Origin: CAZKXU01 sp964556665
GTDB lineage: Bacteria; Bdellovibrionota_C; UBA2361; CAZKXU01
NCBI GenBank assembly: GCA_964556665.1
Contig: CAZKXU010000008.1
Span: 1 to 54,298, forward strand
Reading direction: 5' to 3'
DNA: 54,298 nucleotides
Of the stretch, positions 43,428 to 51,772 are shown piece by piece; position 1 is the first letter of the stretch; each line of letters starts with the position of its first letter. Position numbers and translations under genes: made by a program. The notes beneath the pieces were generated by a model. That model searched no databases, was not told the DNA's origin, and saw only the letters and a program-made list of their open reading frames with translations.

Positions 43428-44609
43428 CTAAAACTTGAATACGAATAATTCATTCTCTTTAAATTCGATGCCGTATTTGTCCTTAAATTTGGTAGCAATT
43501 ATTGCTATGTGAGACGAATCAGGGGACCAAACAGGCAAATCCGCCCGGCCATTTAGTGAAAAAATCGGGTTTAATTGGCCAGTTTTTAAATCCAAAATTT
43601 GTAAATCAAACCTAAGAGAGGTCTCCAAGTTTTGAGTAACGATTGCTGCTTTTTCTCCGTCTGGGGAAATAGCTCTAAGAATCTTTGTGGCATTTAGATT
43701 CTCCAAAAATTTAGTTTTAGTACTTCCAACTTGCCAACCATCATCATGCACGATTATGGCACCACGCTTATCTGAGCCAAATTCAATTTTGTCCCAATCG
43801 AAGTAATTTGTTATTTTCCAGCCATAAATTGGTGTTACAAAAGTTCCAAATTTTAGTAATTGGAATTCATACTCTTTGGCTAAATAGAAACCTTCACTAG
43901 TGGGTTTAGCTCTCACGGCAACTAGATCGTTTCCCAGATATTTTTTTGAGTCTATTAAATGATAAAGTTTAAAATCAATTGTTGGTGGATACAGAATCTG
44001 CACAGACTTTTCGCTAATCGAAACTTTGCCTATTCCAATATTCCCTCCGAAATCCCCATTAACTGCATCAGCTAGAGAGTAAACTACAGATTTCTCGTCA
44101 GGAGAAAATATAGGATCTGAAAGATGTCCTTTAGTTGGACTAGCTAAAATCGTATACGTCTTTGATAGACGGTCAAATAAGCGGATATCATTGCTTTCAA
44201 GACTTTGAGCTAGAGGTCTAAATCCTGAAATCGGCTTTTTCTGGTACGAGTAAACTATTTTGTTAGCATCAAAGGATATAGCAGGAGACCGGCCCCAATC
44301 AATACGCATTGGCAAGCCAGATCCTACTTTAAGCATTATCACTTCAGGATCTGCATACCTAGGATTTTTCTTAATTTCCTCATTTACTTTTTCAAGCACC
44401 TCTTCAGGCATCTCCTCTGCTTCATGCCCATCAGGGGTATGTCTCATTTGTACTAAAACAATCTCAGAATTAGACCCCGAGAATTGAGGACTATAAAGTT
44501 CGTAGTCAGGTAATTTCCAACTCCATATTGGTTTTACTTCGGCTATTAAAAAGTTAGGAAATGAGACTATTAAAAATAAAACAATTGAAATATTTGTTTT
44601 TATATTCAT
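43428..44609 (-). CDS. Exported TolB-like beta-propeller protein
   Basis: About 393 residues from the ATG at 44609, where the signal peptide begins naturally (MNIKTNISIVLFLIVSFPNF). A GTG 30 bp upstream is also in frame and preceded by AAAGGAG at very short spacing. Repeated PD40-type blades are visible: LSDPIFSPDEKSVVYS, LRAISPDGEKAAIV and LPVWSPDSSHIAII. These are typical of periplasmic six-bladed TolB-like propellers. No Tol genes are nearby, so it is not assigned as TolB. Confidence 0.8.
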   Translation of the reverse strand: MNIKTNISIVLFLIVSFPNFLIAEVKPIWSWKLPDYELYSPQFSGSNSEIVLVQMRHTPDGHEAEEMPEEVLEKVNEEIKKNPRYADPEVIMLKVGSGLPMRIDWGRSPAISFDANKIVYSYQKKPISGFRPLAQSLESNDIRLFDRLSKTYTILASPTKGHLSDPIFSPDEKSVVYSLADAVNGDFGGNIGIGKVSISEKSVQILYPPTIDFKLYHLIDSKKYLGNDLVAVRAKPTSEGFYLAKEYEFQLLKFGTFVTPIYGWKITNYFDWDKIEFGSDKRGAIIVHDDGWQVGSTKTKFLENLNATKILRAISPDGEKAAIVTQNLETSLRFDLQILDLKTGQLNPIFSLNGRADLPVWSPDSSHIAIIATKFKDKYGIEFKENELFVFKF

Positions 44610-44654
44610 TTTATTATCAGTAATACTAAGGAGCGACACTCCTTTGTAGCCAAT

Positions 44655-45623
44655 TTACAGCACCTTCTCTGAATGCTCTAGATAACTCCTACAATAATCA
44701 GCCACTCCATCCTCAAGGGAGGTTAACTTTACAGGGCAGCCTGCCTCAAAGAGCCGCAACATCTTTGCTTCTGTGAAATACTGATACTGTGACCGAATCT
44801 CTTCAGGCATCTCTATATACTGAATTGATGGTTTAAGGCCGAGCGCGGCAAATACGGCTTTAGCTAGATCGTTCCAACTTCTAGCTTTGCCCGTCCCTAG
44901 ATTAAATATGCCGTTAACTTCGGAGTTATTTAACAGCCACCACATCACAGCTGAGCAATCCTTGACATATATGAAATCCCGCTTCTGCTCCCCATCTTTA
45001 AACTCATTTCGATAGGAACGGAAGAGTTGAATCTTGCCCTCCGCCTTTACCTGTCTATAGGATTTATAAGCGACACTTGCCATGAATCCTTTATGGTATT
45101 CATTTGGGCCGTAAACATTAAAGAATTTTAATCCTACTACGCTGCGCTCATATCCGTTTTTTAAGACCCACTCATCTAAAAGCTGTTTAGATTGACCGTA
45201 AAGATTTAACGGCTTAAGGCTTGGAATAAGATTCGGGGAGTCGTCGTATCCTTGTGCGCCATCTCCGTATGTTGCTGCACTGCTTGCATAGATCATTCGT
45301 GCATTATGCTTTAATGTGTACTCAATTAGGGTTTGAGTGTATCGAAAATTAGTGTCCATTATATAATCCTCCCGTCGTTCAACGGTTGAGGAGCAGGCTC
45401 CCATATGGATGATAGCAGAGATTTTGGGTAGAGAGCTGTTTTTTACAGCGGCGAGGAACTCATCTTTGTCATATAACTTAGTAAAAGATTTGCCAGCCAG
45501 ATTTTTTTCTTTTTCAGCAGTAAGAGCTTCATCTACTAGAATAAGATCCTTAAGCCCTTTTGAATTTAGCTCAGAGACAAACGCACTTCCGATAAACCCA
45601 GCCGCACCGGTAACTACGATCAT
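44655..45623 (-). CDS. hldD: ADP-L-glycero-D-manno-heptose-6-epimerase
   Basis: A 322-residue short-chain dehydrogenase that makes ADP-L,D-heptose for the LPS inner core. The NAD-binding motif is VTGAAGFIGSAF. HMGACSSTVERREDY, the catalytic YGQSK and FFNVYGPNEYHKGFMASV are all HldD-specific. A normal complete gene. It starts at the stop of the GT39-like gene (start and stop abut), so both belong to a cell-surface glycan operon. It indicates an LPS-bearing outer membrane. Confidence 0.95.
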   Translation of the reverse strand: MIVVTGAAGFIGSAFVSELNSKGLKDLILVDEALTAEKEKNLAGKSFTKLYDKDEFLAAVKNSSLPKISAIIHMGACSSTVERREDYIMDTNFRYTQTLIEYTLKHNARMIYASSAATYGDGAQGYDDSPNLIPSLKPLNLYGQSKQLLDEWVLKNGYERSVVGLKFFNVYGPNEYHKGFMASVAYKSYRQVKAEGKIQLFRSYRNEFKDGEQKRDFIYVKDCSAVMWWLLNNSEVNGIFNLGTGKARSWNDLAKAVFAALGLKPSIQYIEMPEEIRSQYQYFTEAKMLRLFEAGCPVKLTSLEDGVADYCRSYLEHSEKVL

Positions 45624-47231
45624 CTAAGCTATCCTCTTGTATATCTTAATAGTTGGATTCTTTACGATTCTTGTTGGGGCACCGTCTCCTTCGATCGTTT
45701 TTATCAAGGTTAGTATCTTTTTCTCATCTACACTCAACTCACGATCGCTTAACACAACCCAGATAAACTGTTTAAGGTTCTGAGGGTCGATAGCCAATTC
45801 GTCTATCTTGCTAACTCCTTCAATACCTAAGGCCGATCTTGCTAACTGCAGTTCTCCTGATACTGCTATCGGGGTATCTTTTTTGCCGTTCTCAGTAATC
45901 CAGATCTCAAGCTCTTTTCTACTCTCAGTTAGCTTTGAATTGGCCTCGGACTGCTCAGTCAGAATTCCAAGCGGCTGCCAAAAAAGTAAAACTGTGAAGA
46001 TCGAAAGGTACCACGATCTGAAACGGCTAGCCGGTAAAAATTTGTAAAGTGTTACTGCGCCTAATGCACCTAAGACCGCAATAAATGGGACTAGTATGTG
46101 CATATTGCGGGTAAAATTCGCTTTCTGCGAGGCCATTAAAAGAAAATATAGTGTAGGGAAAATTAAAAAAGTTAAGGCCATCGGTAAGCGCGAGGAGACA
46201 ACCTTAGCAGCTCCAAGCGCAGCAAGTGTAAGTGCTACAATTCCAACCCCGTAGCTGCCAAGCCAATTGAGATAAAAAATTCCCTGCTCTATGCCTGGCT
46301 CAGCCATGTGATTAACATGACCTGCTACACCGTAATGCCAGACCTCATACCCAAACTGGTCAAGAAAAAGCGGAAATGATGTAAGAATGTAAGGGCTTCC
46401 GATAAGAAAACCGATCCAGGGTAGTACTGCTGCTGCTAACAAAGTTTCGAAATCGAAGCGTGATTGAATCAGGCAAGCTATTAAAGGAATAATCAGAATA
46501 GGAAACGCGTTGTATTTTGTGGAAACTGCAAGACCGGAGGCAATGCAGCACAGGGCTAAGTTCGTAGCACTAAAATTATCATAAAGCTTAAGTGCCAGAT
46601 AAATCGCTATCAGAGAGAGTGTGCCAACTACAACATCTACCCCGATAGTAGCAGCACCTTCTATTAAGCCTGGTGAGAGCGCCACCATCGCGGCAGCGAG
46701 AATGGCTGCCCAATTATCGCTGCTCATCCGTCTTGCAATGAGAAAAGTTAGCAGTACAGATGTTAAGCTTAGAAAAACGGAGAAGGCGCGGTTCCATTTA
46801 ACAATTCCAGGATGTGAGGCGCTAAACGCATAATCACCAACACCAAAGGAGTCTCTCGTATTGATCTCTTGTACCGAACGCAGATGCCCCTCCCGTACTC
46901 CCCAAAGGAAGCCAATTCCAACAACAGGCATACGCAGGTAGAAATGTAGTGATGGCTTATGAAAGTAGTGCGGATTTAGGTCTCCGGTCTTAACCATATT
47001 CACGATACGGTTAAAGTGGTGAGCCTCATCCTCATCATAGAAATAAGGCAGTCCCTTCCCGATATAAGGAGCCCTTAAAGCAAAGGCTATGGCAAAGATG
47101 AGCACCAGGGCGATACGTTGTCCTAACTTTAAGGGTTTTAAACCCCGTACACCGTATTCCCTGAAATTAGGACGATTATTTCTCTCAGTTGAGAAAAATT
47201 CAAGGTTCAGAACTTTGTTTGCTAGCATCAT
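45624..47231 (-). CDS. GT39-like (PMT_2/ArnT family) membrane glycosyltransferase
   Basis: A 535-residue multi-spanning protein with about 10-12 hydrophobic helices. The first periplasmic loop has the catalytic acidic motif LPYFYDEDEAHHF and then HKPSLHFYLRMP, typical of PMT_2/ArnT enzymes that use polyprenyl-linked sugars. The C-terminal ~110 residues form a soluble periplasmic part. It probably adds a sugar to lipid A, protein or a surface glycan, and its neighbour HldD suggests envelope polysaccharide. The exact acceptor is unknown. Confidence 0.85.
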   Translation of the reverse strand: MMLANKVLNLEFFSTERNNRPNFREYGVRGLKPLKLGQRIALVLIFAIAFALRAPYIGKGLPYFYDEDEAHHFNRIVNMVKTGDLNPHYFHKPSLHFYLRMPVVGIGFLWGVREGHLRSVQEINTRDSFGVGDYAFSASHPGIVKWNRAFSVFLSLTSVLLTFLIARRMSSDNWAAILAAAMVALSPGLIEGAATIGVDVVVGTLSLIAIYLALKLYDNFSATNLALCCIASGLAVSTKYNAFPILIIPLIACLIQSRFDFETLLAAAVLPWIGFLIGSPYILTSFPLFLDQFGYEVWHYGVAGHVNHMAEPGIEQGIFYLNWLGSYGVGIVALTLAALGAAKVVSSRLPMALTFLIFPTLYFLLMASQKANFTRNMHILVPFIAVLGALGAVTLYKFLPASRFRSWYLSIFTVLLFWQPLGILTEQSEANSKLTESRKELEIWITENGKKDTPIAVSGELQLARSALGIEGVSKIDELAIDPQNLKQFIWVVLSDRELSVDEKKILTLIKTIEGDGAPTRIVKNPTIKIYKRIA

Positions 47232-47270
47232 AATATGGTCACAATTTTTTTCGACCAGAGGTTATCACAA

Positions 47271-47762
47271 ATGTTTGAAATAAGTAATCTTAATTCCCCA
47301 GTTTTGGCCCCAGTCTTTACCCTACTTACAATTCTGCAGGCTATTATTATAGTGGCTCTAAGCTCCCGCTTGAAAGTGGCTCTAAAGGAGATACGGGAAT
47401 TAAACCGGGAAACCTTTGGAATGCTTAGGAAAATAGAGGGTTTGACGGCAACCAAGCGGGACCAAATAGCCAAGCATTACGATAAGATTCTTGAGGGGTT
47501 AAGTAAGAAATTACCAACCTTAGTGGCTGCCCATACAAGTGATAAGATTTTTGAGACTGAGAGCAATATCCTTAAACGTTTAGCTGAATTAGAGCCTAAC
47601 TTCGGCAAAGATGATAAGCAGCGTAAAAAACTTGACGAGCTTATTCATACTATGGAGAACCTTGAACAGACCATAGTCGGCCTGACCGCAGATACAGTCT
47701 ATGCTGCCATGCAGGAAAGTAGACGGGAGATATTAGAAGGTGGTATGAATGATCTGAATTGA
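47271..47762 (+). CDS. Hypothetical membrane-anchored coiled-coil protein
   Basis: 163 residues from the ATG at 47271. An upstream in-frame ATG at 47235 overlaps the divergent GT39-like gene promoter and is less likely. One membrane helix at about 10-30 (LAPVFTLLTILQAIIIVAL) is followed by an amphipathic coiled coil (SRLKVALKEIRELNRETFGML and later KKLDELIHTMENLEQTIVGL). No enzyme motif is seen. The layout resembles small membrane-tethered structural proteins. Function unknown. Confidence 0.65.
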   Translation: MFEISNLNSPVLAPVFTLLTILQAIIIVALSSRLKVALKEIRELNRETFGMLRKIEGLTATKRDQIAKHYDKILEGLSKKLPTLVAAHTSDKIFETESNILKRLAELEPNFGKDDKQRKKLDELIHTMENLEQTIVGLTADTVYAAMQESRREILEGGMNDLN

Positions 47763-47806
47763 ATAAATGTAATTACTCATTAATTGGGGGCAATTTCCTA
47801 GTGCCA

Positions 47807-47900
47807 GTCTTTGTCCGGAATCCTTACCCTTGTCACAGTCCACGCCCCGTAGACTAGGACTAGGGCAAAGAACTCGGACAAAGACGAGGACTTGGACAAA
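47807..47900. repeat. Imperfect inverted repeat before recJ
   Basis: GTCTTTGTCCG (47807-47817) is complementary to CGGACAAAGAC (47875-47885). A third GGACAAAG follows at 47893-47900, and inner parts also pair (AGTCC with GGACT). It fills most of the gap between the coiled-coil gene and recJ and may be a terminator-like hairpin. Confidence 0.6.
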
Positions 47901-47939
47901 GAGAATACCCACACTTAATCAGCAAATACGAATAAATCT

Positions 47940-49670
47940 ATGTCCCGCCCCAACCGCAATATCATTCACAAAAAAAAGGTAGAAACCGCCTACCGTTCGG
48001 TTAAGCTTCGTAAACAGAACGCCTCCGCCGCTAAGGAGATCGAGAAGGATTTCAAAGTGAGCCCTGTTGCGGCCCGTATTTTGGCTGCACGTGGATACAA
48101 ATCGGATGATGAATTAAAGACATTTATCTCGCCTACATTAAAGGAAGGGCTTCCAGCCCCTGCGAAGCTTAAGAACCTTGAGGCCGCTGCTGATTTAATT
48201 GCTGCTACCATAAAGGCCAAACAACCGATAGCGATCTGCTGTGATTTCGATGTGGATGGACTTAGCGGAGGCGCACAGGTCTATCACTACCTAAAGCGGG
48301 CAGGGGCCGAATGTCAGGTCTTTGTACCGGATCGTTTTGCTGACGGCTACGGCTTAAATGAGCGCACGATACGCAAAGTGGCTCTTGCCAAATTTGGCCT
48401 TGTTATAACGATTGATTTTGGAACCACCAATCTCAAGGAGCTTGCCATTGCGCGTGAGCTTGGACTTAAAACTATCGTAATTGACCATCATCATGTTGCT
48501 AACCATGATATACCTGCTGATATCTTTGTTAATCCCTGTCAGCCCGGATGCGGCTTTGCTGGAAAGGTGCTTTCAGCAGCTGGGCTTGCTTGGTATTTAC
48601 TGGTGGCTTTACGGAATAAAATTCAGGAGGTGCAGTTTGAACCACGCTCCTATCTCGATCTTGCATGCTTAGGGACGATCTGTGACATGGTGCCGTTAAT
48701 CGGAGCAAACCGAGTCATCGCTAAACGCGGTCTTGAGATCCTCTCCCGTTCGGAGCGCGCCGGATTGATAGCGCTTAAAAGTGTGATAGGGGTGCGCGAG
48801 AATCTTACCTGTACTGATGTCTCCTTTGGAATCGGACCGCGCTTAAACGCGGCCGGGCGCATGGTGCATGGGGAGATGGTGATTGAGCTTCTTACGACTG
48901 ATGATGCAATTAGGGCTAAGCAGATTGCGACGCAGCTTAATAAACTTAATCAGGAACGTCAGGATACGGAGAGCCAGGTGAAGGAACGCGCCGTAGAGAT
49001 GGTTAAATCCCGCGAGTTTCTGCCTCCTGGAATAGTGGTCTGGGAGGAGAATTTTCATACCGGCGTGATCGGAATAGTGGCGCAGCGGTTAGTTGAGATA
49101 TTTTACCGTCCTGCAGCGGTGCTAGGGGTCGATACAGAGGGGATCTATAAAGGCTCAGTACGAGGGATTAAGGGGCTGAGTGTCGTTGAGACCCTGGCAG
49201 CTGTTAAAGAGCACCTAATAAAATTCGGCGGTCACGAAGGCGCTGGCGGATTTAGTGTCGAGGAAAAAAACCTTCCTAATTTTCAGAGAGCATTTGAGGA
49301 TGAATGCGCTAAGCGGCTTGAGGGGATAAATCTTGAACCTTACGCCGAGGCCGATACCGAGGTGACCTTAGAGGAGGTCACACTTGACCTAGTTGATGAA
49401 TTAAAAAGCTTCTCCCCGTGCGGCATGGGTAACCCTAATCCGCAGCTTCTAGTGCGGAACCTAAAGGTTGTTGAATTAAAACAGATTAAAGGCACCCATT
49501 TAAAAACTATGCTTACTGACGGCTCCCGCTATATCGCCGGGATGCTTTGGCGTCAGCCCACCCATCCGGCGCTTGTAACCGGTGCAAAGGTTAATGTCGT
49601 ATTTAAGCCGGATCGGAGTACCTTTAACGGCGTGACTGAGCTTCAGGCTACTATTAATGCGGTGGAGTAG
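47940..49670 (+). CDS. recJ: Single-stranded-DNA-specific exonuclease RecJ
   Basis: A 5'-3' ssDNA exonuclease of the DHH phosphoesterase family used in RecF recombination and mismatch repair. Of the 576 residues the catalytic motifs are CDFDVDGLSGG, VITIDFGTTN, the DHH motif VIDHHHVANHD, LACLGTICDMVPLIG and the DHHA1 motif GGHEGAGGFSVEE. The C-terminal OB-like domain (LKSFSPCGMGNPNP onward) is present. Length is standard. Many GC-ending codons occur, but the gene is not otherwise unusual. Confidence 0.96.
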   Translation: MSRPNRNIIHKKKVETAYRSVKLRKQNASAAKEIEKDFKVSPVAARILAARGYKSDDELKTFISPTLKEGLPAPAKLKNLEAAADLIAATIKAKQPIAICCDFDVDGLSGGAQVYHYLKRAGAECQVFVPDRFADGYGLNERTIRKVALAKFGLVITIDFGTTNLKELAIARELGLKTIVIDHHHVANHDIPADIFVNPCQPGCGFAGKVLSAAGLAWYLLVALRNKIQEVQFEPRSYLDLACLGTICDMVPLIGANRVIAKRGLEILSRSERAGLIALKSVIGVRENLTCTDVSFGIGPRLNAAGRMVHGEMVIELLTTDDAIRAKQIATQLNKLNQERQDTESQVKERAVEMVKSREFLPPGIVVWEENFHTGVIGIVAQRLVEIFYRPAAVLGVDTEGIYKGSVRGIKGLSVVETLAAVKEHLIKFGGHEGAGGFSVEEKNLPNFQRAFEDECAKRLEGINLEPYAEADTEVTLEEVTLDLVDELKSFSPCGMGNPNPQLLVRNLKVVELKQIKGTHLKTMLTDGSRYIAGMLWRQPTHPALVTGAKVNVVFKPDRSTFNGVTELQATINAVE

Positions 49671-49736
49671 GGCTGCCCAGGAAACTTTTCCTAAACTCCT
49701 TCGATACCTTAAAGAGATAGATTTTTTAATTTATGG

Positions 49737-49742
49737 TATAAT
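49737..49742 (+). promoter_or_regulatory. Possible -10 box before the aspartic-protease-like gene
   Basis: TATAAT lies 21 bp upstream of the ATG, after a T-rich stretch, with no clear -35. GGAG at 49750-49753 is the ribosome-binding site. Confidence 0.4.
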
Positions 49743-49763
49743 TAGGACTGGAGATATTAAGCT

Positions 49764-50120
49764 ATGGGCATGACCTCCGTAAAATTAAGAGTAATGAACC
49801 TATCTGATAGAAATAGAGGGTACTCAGGGGATTTTTTGGTTGATAGCGGCGCAACATATACAGTTTTACCAACAGATGAGCTTAAAAAATTAGGAATCGA
49901 ACCGGAGCGGGAGGAGCAGTTTTCGCTGGCCGATGGACGTATCATTAAAAGAATGCTTGGAAACGCTCTTTTTGAGTACAACGGTATAGTCGGCGCCTCC
50001 CCAGTAATGTTTGGTGAGATGGATGATACGCCGTTACTAGGTGCTTACACCCTGGAATCATTAGGACTTAATTTTGATCCACTTAAGCGGGCAATTTATA
50101 AGGCGCAGCTTAGGATGTGA
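49764..50120 (+). CDS. Retropepsin-like aspartic protease (clan AA) domain protein
   Basis: A 118-residue single-domain protein with the clan AA signature DFLVDSGATYTVLP (catalytic Asp27, DSGA). The matching LLGAYTLESLGLNFDP is the conserved hydrophobic-hydrophobic-Gly strand and helix of the fold. As in retroviral proteases, activity would require a homodimer. It has no signal peptide. Bacterial one-domain members are widespread but poorly characterised. It is followed after 117 bp by an unknown small gene on the same strand. Confidence 0.85.
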   Translation: MGMTSVKLRVMNLSDRNRGYSGDFLVDSGATYTVLPTDELKKLGIEPEREEQFSLADGRIIKRMLGNALFEYNGIVGASPVMFGEMDDTPLLGAYTLESLGLNFDPLKRAIYKAQLRM

Positions 50121-50237
50121 TCTTGGTGTATAAACACAATATATGAACTATATCGTTGTCGGGTTGGATTTTTAAGAAACATAGTTGATTGCTGAATTAT
50201 TGTATTATAAGCTCTCATGAATTAGGGAGGGTATTCT

Positions 50238-50642
50238 ATGGCAAGTGCGTACTTTGCAGAAAATCGTGGTCCTAGACAACAACCTACATGGCCAAGAACT
50301 GATGCAGAGAGAAAGGAGTACTTGGACAGACTTTTTAGTTACGCAAATTTTGGAGATGTACGCCCGTCAGAGACGCGACAACATCCAGTAAGACCTCCCC
50401 TAGCTGAGGCAGAGTTTTCTGGAGGGGCTTCAGTTGATGGAGTTGCTGCAGTTTTTTCCCCAGCTCGTAGTCGAAATGTAGGTACCGCCATTGCTCCTTC
50501 CGCCGTATCGCATGCCCATGTAGCAGCGATTGAGCACGAGGGTTTTCTTCAGGATTTCTTTAATGCTCTAATGCATAAACTTTCTGACTTAGTTGAGCAG
50601 TTTACGCCTAAATCAAAAACACCTGCGGAACCGAAATCGTAA
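50238..50642 (+). CDS. Hypothetical protein
   Basis: 134 residues, with a good ribosome-binding site (AGGGAGGGTATTCT before the ATG). The first ~95 residues are polar and Pro/Arg/Ala-rich and look disordered. The C-terminal part has one amphipathic helix (HEGFLQDFFNALMHKLSDLVEQF). I do not recognise it. The strong ribosome-binding site makes a real gene likely. Confidence 0.65.
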   Translation: MASAYFAENRGPRQQPTWPRTDAERKEYLDRLFSYANFGDVRPSETRQHPVRPPLAEAEFSGGASVDGVAAVFSPARSRNVGTAIAPSAVSHAHVAAIEHEGFLQDFFNALMHKLSDLVEQFTPKSKTPAEPKS

Positions 50643-50807
50643 GAACAAAGAGGAAGAGTAAGATTTTAGCGATATTATCCTTCATATTGGAGGTGTCTAG
50701 TATCGGCATAAGATTCGTTGACTTTAGGGCGGGGAGCATCTTTTTTATAATTTTATAAAAATCTAGCATTTTCAACATGTTATGAATCGCTAAAATGTTA
50801 ACCCCAC

Positions 50808-50883
50808 ACTGGGACCGCGGGCTTCCAGCCCGCTACGAAGTGCTATTAAATACTTTTGCGGGCTGGAAGCCCGCGGTCCCAGT
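50808..50883. repeat. REP-A palindromic element, copy 8
   Basis: A full copy with both arms, ACTGGGACCGCGGGCTTCCA and complement, around a ~25-bp spacer. It ends 10 bp before the stop of the pseudo-receiver gene. It is nearly identical to copy 1 outside the spacer. Confidence 0.9.
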
Positions 50884-50893
50884 AGGAGGTCCC

Positions 50894-51613
50894 TCACCTC
50901 TCATTCACTGCCACCACCTTTAAAATCTTATCTTCTAGGCCGCGAACCACCGTCGCCATATTCTTTGCGGCCTTATCAATCGCCTCTAATGCCTGTAGTG
51001 TCGCAGCCGGTGTATGTGTCTGACCGGCCTGAGCTACAAACACCATTGCTACGATCTCCTGCAGCGGATTATTTAGATCATTTCTAAGATCTGCCCCTAG
51101 ATCACGGATCTTATCGGAAAGGACCGCTTTTTGCTCTGTTTTTCGATTAATGCGAGGAGTGGTTGCCTGACTTATGCGCCGCGCCGAGGTGAACTGATAC
51201 CCAGATTCTGCAAGCTCTTTATGCACATGCTTACTGAGATCTCCAACTACAACTACATCAGGTGGGGCCTTCATCTGTGCAAGTGCCTTACGCAGGTTCA
51301 CGACACCACCATCTGGTAATACGGCTGCTGAAACAACAAGATTTATCTTTCGGCGCGCTAGTATTAGTTTTGCAAGATCTATTGTCGGTGCATACATGAT
51401 CGAGCACCCGGGAATCGCAAGTGTCAGCTCCATCGTGATCTCCTTAGCCATCTCCTGACTAGAGTTGACAACTAGGACTGAGTATTCCTCCTCGGGAATA
51501 AGGCCCCTTACACCCTGTTTTAATGGAAGGATCGATGTTTTGTTTGGGTTTGCTGGCTCAGGCTTAAAGCTCAGCTGTATCCTTCTTCTCTTAAAAACCT
51601 GGGCAAAACTCAC
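50894..51613 (-). CDS. Pseudo-receiver and pseudo-DHp signalling protein
   Basis: 239 residues. The middle part (about 40-135) has a receiver-like fold (EYSVLVVNSSQEMAKEITM, then APTIDLAKLILARRKINLVV, PPDVVVVGDL). The phosphoacceptor region reads VVSAAVLPDGG, so the Asp is replaced. The C-terminal helix pair resembles a DHp domain, DLRNDLNNPLQEIVAMVF, where the phospho-His of HDLNNPL is Asn. Both phosphotransfer residues are therefore missing. It may be a dimeric scaffold or modulator. It lies divergently next to a CpaE-like ATPase with another pseudo-receiver. Confidence 0.6.
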   Translation of the reverse strand: MSFAQVFKRRRIQLSFKPEPANPNKTSILPLKQGVRGLIPEEEYSVLVVNSSQEMAKEITMELTLAIPGCSIMYAPTIDLAKLILARRKINLVVSAAVLPDGGVVNLRKALAQMKAPPDVVVVGDLSKHVHKELAESGYQFTSARRISQATTPRINRKTEQKAVLSDKIRDLGADLRNDLNNPLQEIVAMVFVAQAGQTHTPAATLQALEAIDKAAKNMATVVRGLEDKILKVVAVNER

Positions 51614-51772
51614 GAATTTCTCCTGTGTGCTAATAAACCACTATTATAATGATGCACAGCTAGGCGGATAGATATGGGGTAGTAAGCAGAAAATAAGGAT
51701 AATTTAGGAATATTTTAATAACGCAGTCTCATCTTAACTCAGGTACCGGTTTTATATCTATATTAGTCATCT

